From: Elusimicrobiota bacterium
GTDB taxonomy: Bacteria > Elusimicrobiota > Endomicrobiia > Endomicrobiales > Endomicrobiaceae
NCBI GenBank assembly: GCA_031282945.1
Contig: JAITCX010000208.1
Span: 1 to 14,181 of the forward strand
Length of the DNA: 14,181 bases
Reading direction: 5' to 3'
This document shows positions 11,561-14,181 of the stretch, one piece after another; positions within the stretch are counted from its first letter, which is position 1, and each line of letters opens with the position of its first letter. A program made the position numbers and the translations under genes. The notes under the pieces were generated by a model that searched no databases, was not told the DNA's origin, and saw only the letters and a program-made list of their open reading frames with translations.

Positions 11561-14181
11561 GTGATAAGATACTACGCGCGTTCTACTCTGTCTTTCATTA
11601 TTGCAATAGCATTTATTTTTATGTTTATTATAAAAACAAATGCCGCTGTGGATACTTGGAATAGTTTCTCAAGTAGAGAAATTATAATTGCCAATTGGGA
11701 CGATTTTATAAGCCAATATAAAAATCCAAACAATGTAGGAGCTATCCTCACGCTTTCCCAAAACATTTCTCCCTCCGCCCTCCCATTAGATATCGGCGCT
11801 GGAGCCGACAATCTAACTATCAACGGCGCAAAATTTAGTTTAGATGCAAACAATACTTCTGCAGGCGGTTTTTCCTTCACAAACTCAATTGTAAAATTTG
11901 AAAATATCTCTATCTTAAATTTTACTAAAAAACCAATAAGCCTCATTGAATCCGCCATTACTTTTATGGACGCTATTACAATTAACAATACCTTCATTGA
12001 TACTTATCACTATAGCGGCATAGCCGGGGCTGCGGTCGGCGGGATAAATTCACTAATTTATTTTTTTAATGTTTCAGCTTCTTTTATAAATAATCAATTT
12101 AGCCAACCTTGGAATCATCCCTCAGGCGGGGCAATTGGATTAGATGCATCAAAACTTTTCATTTCAAATTCCACTATTACCTTCCAAAACAATATCGCCG
12201 ACACCGGCGGCGCGATAGCCATTATAAACAAAGGGTCTGAAGCGGAGATAACAAATTCTTTCATAATATTTAAAGAAAATAAAGCTTCACTCAGCCAAAC
12301 CAATACATCATTTGGGGGAGCGCTATTACTACATTCAGTCAATTTAATTTTTAAAAATTCTACTCTAATATTTTTGCAAAATTATTCGCCAATATCTACT
12401 TTAAACGATATAGTTTTTTCCTCAATAGACAGCCAAATCACTTTTTATGGAAACAATCAAATCTTGAGTCCAATATTTTCAAAAGAATACCAAAATGGTT
12501 ATGGTTCTTTTGTAAAAACAGGAAATGGAATTCTTAGCATTTCAAGCGCCCCTCAAATTGAGAATGATTTTATCATCCAACAGGGAACCGTAATTTTTTT
12601 ATCTGATGCCAAAAACTCGGGACTAATAAAAAATTTATCAGTTTTAAGCGGCGCCTCAATTTCATTATCAAATTCCTTAGCTACCGCCGGCGACTTCACA
12701 ATTACCAATGATTTCAACTTAACAGGAATATTGCATATAGATGCAAATTTTGCGGCAGAAGAATCTGATTTTATTTCAGTCGGCGGAAACTTTACTGTCG
12801 CAAATTCTACGCTTTCAATAAATGATTTAAATCCTATGACAAATAAAAAGTTGACCATTCTCAAATCAAATAATATTCCCATTATAAAAAATCATCTATT
12901 TGCGCCTCGCGGCTATGCTTTAACGGTAGACGAAAACACTAAATCCATTTTATTGAGCATTTTAGGCGAGTGGAACCTTTTTGCGCAAAGTTTTGCTAAT
13001 GCTCCTAACCACGCCTCTGTTTTGCTTATAGTAAATGCTCAAAGCGCATTTGAAGCGTTTCCTCTCCCTTTAGGAAATCCAAGTTCAAACAATTTAACCG
13101 TCAATGGAGGAGATCATTTTTTAGATTCCCAAAATTCTACTGATTTAGGGTTTGCTTTAGAAAATATAAGCGCAACATTTAAAAATATTTCATTTTATTC
13201 TTTTAGCGCAAACCAATCGTCAGCTGCCGTTTTTGTTTCTCATAATAGCGCAATAACTTTTACATCAAGCGTAACATTTTCAAGCAATACGTCCTTCTCC
13301 CAATCAAATAAAAGCGCAGGAGCATTTTTTGCAGATCGCTCAACTTTAAATTTCATAAAAGCAAATGTAATTTTTTCAAGCAATGTCAATATTAATTTGA
13401 CGCCGCTTGTTGCAGGCGGCGCTATTGTAGGACACGATGCATCCAGAATTTATTTTACAAACAGCGCGGCAGTCTTTATAGACAATGCCTCAGGCGCAGA
13501 CGGAGCAGCGTTTTATTTAGAAGCTTCCAACTTATTTTTTAATTTTTCATCAATTAGTTTTATAAACAATAGCGCTGTTGAAACAGGCGGCGCCATAGCG
13601 GCAAATTCAGGGGAGATCTATTTCGCAAACTCCAAAATAAATTTTAGCTCTCAAAGCGCAAGCGCCGGCGGCGCTATTAGTTTAAAAAATTCCACCGCTG
13701 CATTTTTCAAATCAACTATTTCGTTTTCTCAAAATTCAGCCTTAACTAAAACAATAGATCAAGGGGGCGGCGCATTACAGGCCGACTATTCTACAATTAG
13801 TTTTACAAATTCCTCTATAATATTTAGCTCAAATATAACAAATGGAAACGGCGGAGCTGTTATTGCAAACCGCACAAATTTATCTTTTACAAATTCAAAA
13901 ATAATAGCGTCTTTTAACTCAGGCTCGACTTATGAAAGTTTAGGCGGCGCATTTAGTTTTAATAGTTCGACTTTACTTTTTGAAAATGCAAATGCGGAAT
14001 TTTTAAACAATAATACGCAAAATAGCGGCGGGGCAATTTATTTAAATAATTCTTCCGCTGTTTTTAGAAATTCCGCCGTATCGTTTAAATCAAATCTTGC
14101 ATTAAACTTAATGCAAATGCCGCAAAACACAGGAGGCGGCGCTATTTTTGCCAATTATTCCAGCATAACTTTTATAAATTC
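11561..14181 (+). CDS. Giant Pmp/autotransporter-like beta-helix surface protein (C-terminus beyond window)
   Basis: One frame stays open for 873 codons to the right edge; no stop lies inside, so the gene is partial. A signal peptide is evident (RYYARST, hydrophobic core about 10-24, probable cut after TNA at 28). The mature protein is an S/T/N/A/F-rich right-handed beta-helix with the GGA(I/L/V/F) and FxxN motifs known from chlamydial Pmp proteins. GGA motifs are at residues 189, 216 and 252, then at 619, 676, 703, 736, 764, 795, 823 and 859, mostly 27-36 apart. Two large homologous modules start at W46 and W471. Between them, FVKTGNGILSIS (317-328) resembles the autotransporter-associated strand repeat. 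Start: AAAAGGA (11547-11553) lies 7 bases before GTG 11561; an in-frame ATG at 11525 has no ribosome site. A C-terminal barrel or other anchor is expected outside the window. Confidence 0.85.
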   Translation, partial: MIRYYARSTLSFIIAIAFIFMFIIKTNAAVDTWNSFSSREIIIANWDDFISQYKNPNNVGAILTLSQNISPSALPLDIGAGADNLTINGAKFSLDANNTSAGGFSFTNSIVKFENISILNFTKKPISLIESAITFMDAITINNTFIDTYHYSGIAGAAVGGINSLIYFFNVSASFINNQFSQPWNHPSGGAIGLDASKLFISNSTITFQNNIADTGGAIAIINKGSEAEITNSFIIFKENKASLSQTNTSFGGALLLHSVNLIFKNSTLIFLQNYSPISTLNDIVFSSIDSQITFYGNNQILSPIFSKEYQNGYGSFVKTGNGILSISSAPQIENDFIIQQGTVIFLSDAKNSGLIKNLSVLSGASISLSNSLATAGDFTITNDFNLTGILHIDANFAAEESDFISVGGNFTVANSTLSINDLNPMTNKKLTILKSNNIPIIKNHLFAPRGYALTVDENTKSILLSILGEWNLFAQSFANAPNHASVLLIVNAQSAFEAFPLPLGNPSSNNLTVNGGDHFLDSQNSTDLGFALENISATFKNISFYSFSANQSSAAVFVSHNSAITFTSSVTFSSNTSFSQSNKSAGAFFADRSTLNFIKANVIFSSNVNINLTPLVAGGAIVGHDASRIYFTNSAAVFIDNASGADGAAFYLEASNLFFNFSSISFINNSAVETGGAIAANSGEIYFANSKINFSSQSASAGGAISLKNSTAAFFKSTISFSQNSALTKTIDQGGGALQADYSTISFTNSSIIFSSNITNGNGGAVIANRTNLSFTNSKIIASFNSGSTYESLGGAFSFNSSTLLFENANAEFLNNNTQNSGGAIYLNNSSAVFRNSAVSFKSNLALNLMQMPQNTGGGAIFANYSSITFIN
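11696..12970 (+). repeat. Surface protein module A (copy 1 of a duplicated coding module)
   Basis: Residues 46-470. It opens with WDDF, then PLDIGAGADNLTINGAKF, a LD-x2-N step, GGFSFTNS and FENIS, followed by GGA/FxxN coils (to about 305) and a strand-rich section (317-465) with the TGNGIL motif and no GGA repeats. The protein-level repeat of the opening segment begins 425 codons later. Confidence 0.7.
12971..14181 (+). repeat. Surface protein module B (copy 2, cut by window edge)
   Basis: Residues 471 onward. It repeats the module A opening in order: WNLF, PLPLGNPSSNNLTVNGG, LDSQN, LGFALEN and FKNIS. Its first true GGA motif comes 148 residues after the tryptophan, against 143 in module A. 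It already contains eight GGA motifs against three in A, so its helix is longer, and it is unfinished at the edge. Confidence 0.7.

Noticed and set aside
11572..12882. Minus-strand open frames at 11572-11997, 12115-12342 and 12553-12882
   Set aside because: They are antisense to the continuous plus-strand surface-protein frame, which has a signal peptide and ordered repeats; their own products show no motifs.

Overview
The window comes from an AT-rich bacterial genome with Shine-Dalgarno starts and ordinary sigma70-like promoters. The anaerobe-type [4Fe-4S] protein, small Sec-exported proteins, an AAA-ATPase/PD-(D/E)XK protein of a lineage-expanded family and a very large GGA(I/L/V)/FxxN repeat surface protein suggest a host- or gut-associated Gram-negative anaerobe. 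An Elusimicrobiota (Endomicrobium-like) source fits best in my judgement. That is inference, because there is no rRNA or marker gene here.

Layout: (1) 1-317 holds the left edge, with a possible gene end and an array of A/T-rich hairpins. (2) 318-5089, minus strand, is a tight four-gene methionine/sulfur operon. It runs from a strong promoter at about 5167-5196 through a Cys/Met-metabolism PLP enzyme, then a fusion of a QueG-like double [4Fe-4S] domain with MetY (O-acetylhomoserine sulfhydrylase), then metN and metI. No metQ is present, and MetN lacks the usual C-terminal NIL domain. (3) 5571-7908, plus strand, is a two-gene operon with an extended -10 promoter: a P-loop nucleotide-kinase-like protein and a KefB-type cation/proton antiporter with a TrkA-N domain. 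It ends at a strong hairpin terminator. (4) 7980-9521 holds two divergent genes for small exported proteins. One is built from two tandem copies of an unrecognised domain of about 95 residues. The other is a one-domain ricin-type beta-trefoil lectin. (5) 9582-11261, minus strand, encodes a 559-residue AAA-ATPase-like/PD-(D/E)XK protein. (6) From 11561 to the right edge, plus strand, runs one uninterrupted frame of at least 873 codons. It encodes a signal peptide followed by Pmp/autotransporter-like beta-helix repeats in two homologous large modules, and its C-terminus lies outside the window.

How the genes work together: the minus-strand operon would make homocysteine by direct sulfhydrylation (MetY), interconvert sulfur amino acids with the second PLP enzyme, and import methionine with MetNI if a binding protein is encoded elsewhere. 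The right half is mostly envelope or secreted functions. I find no tRNA, rRNA, CRISPR array, IS element or phage gene. The most unusual items are the Fe-S/MetY fusion with its internal ribosome site, the duplicated-module surface protein, and the 52-bp-period hairpin array.
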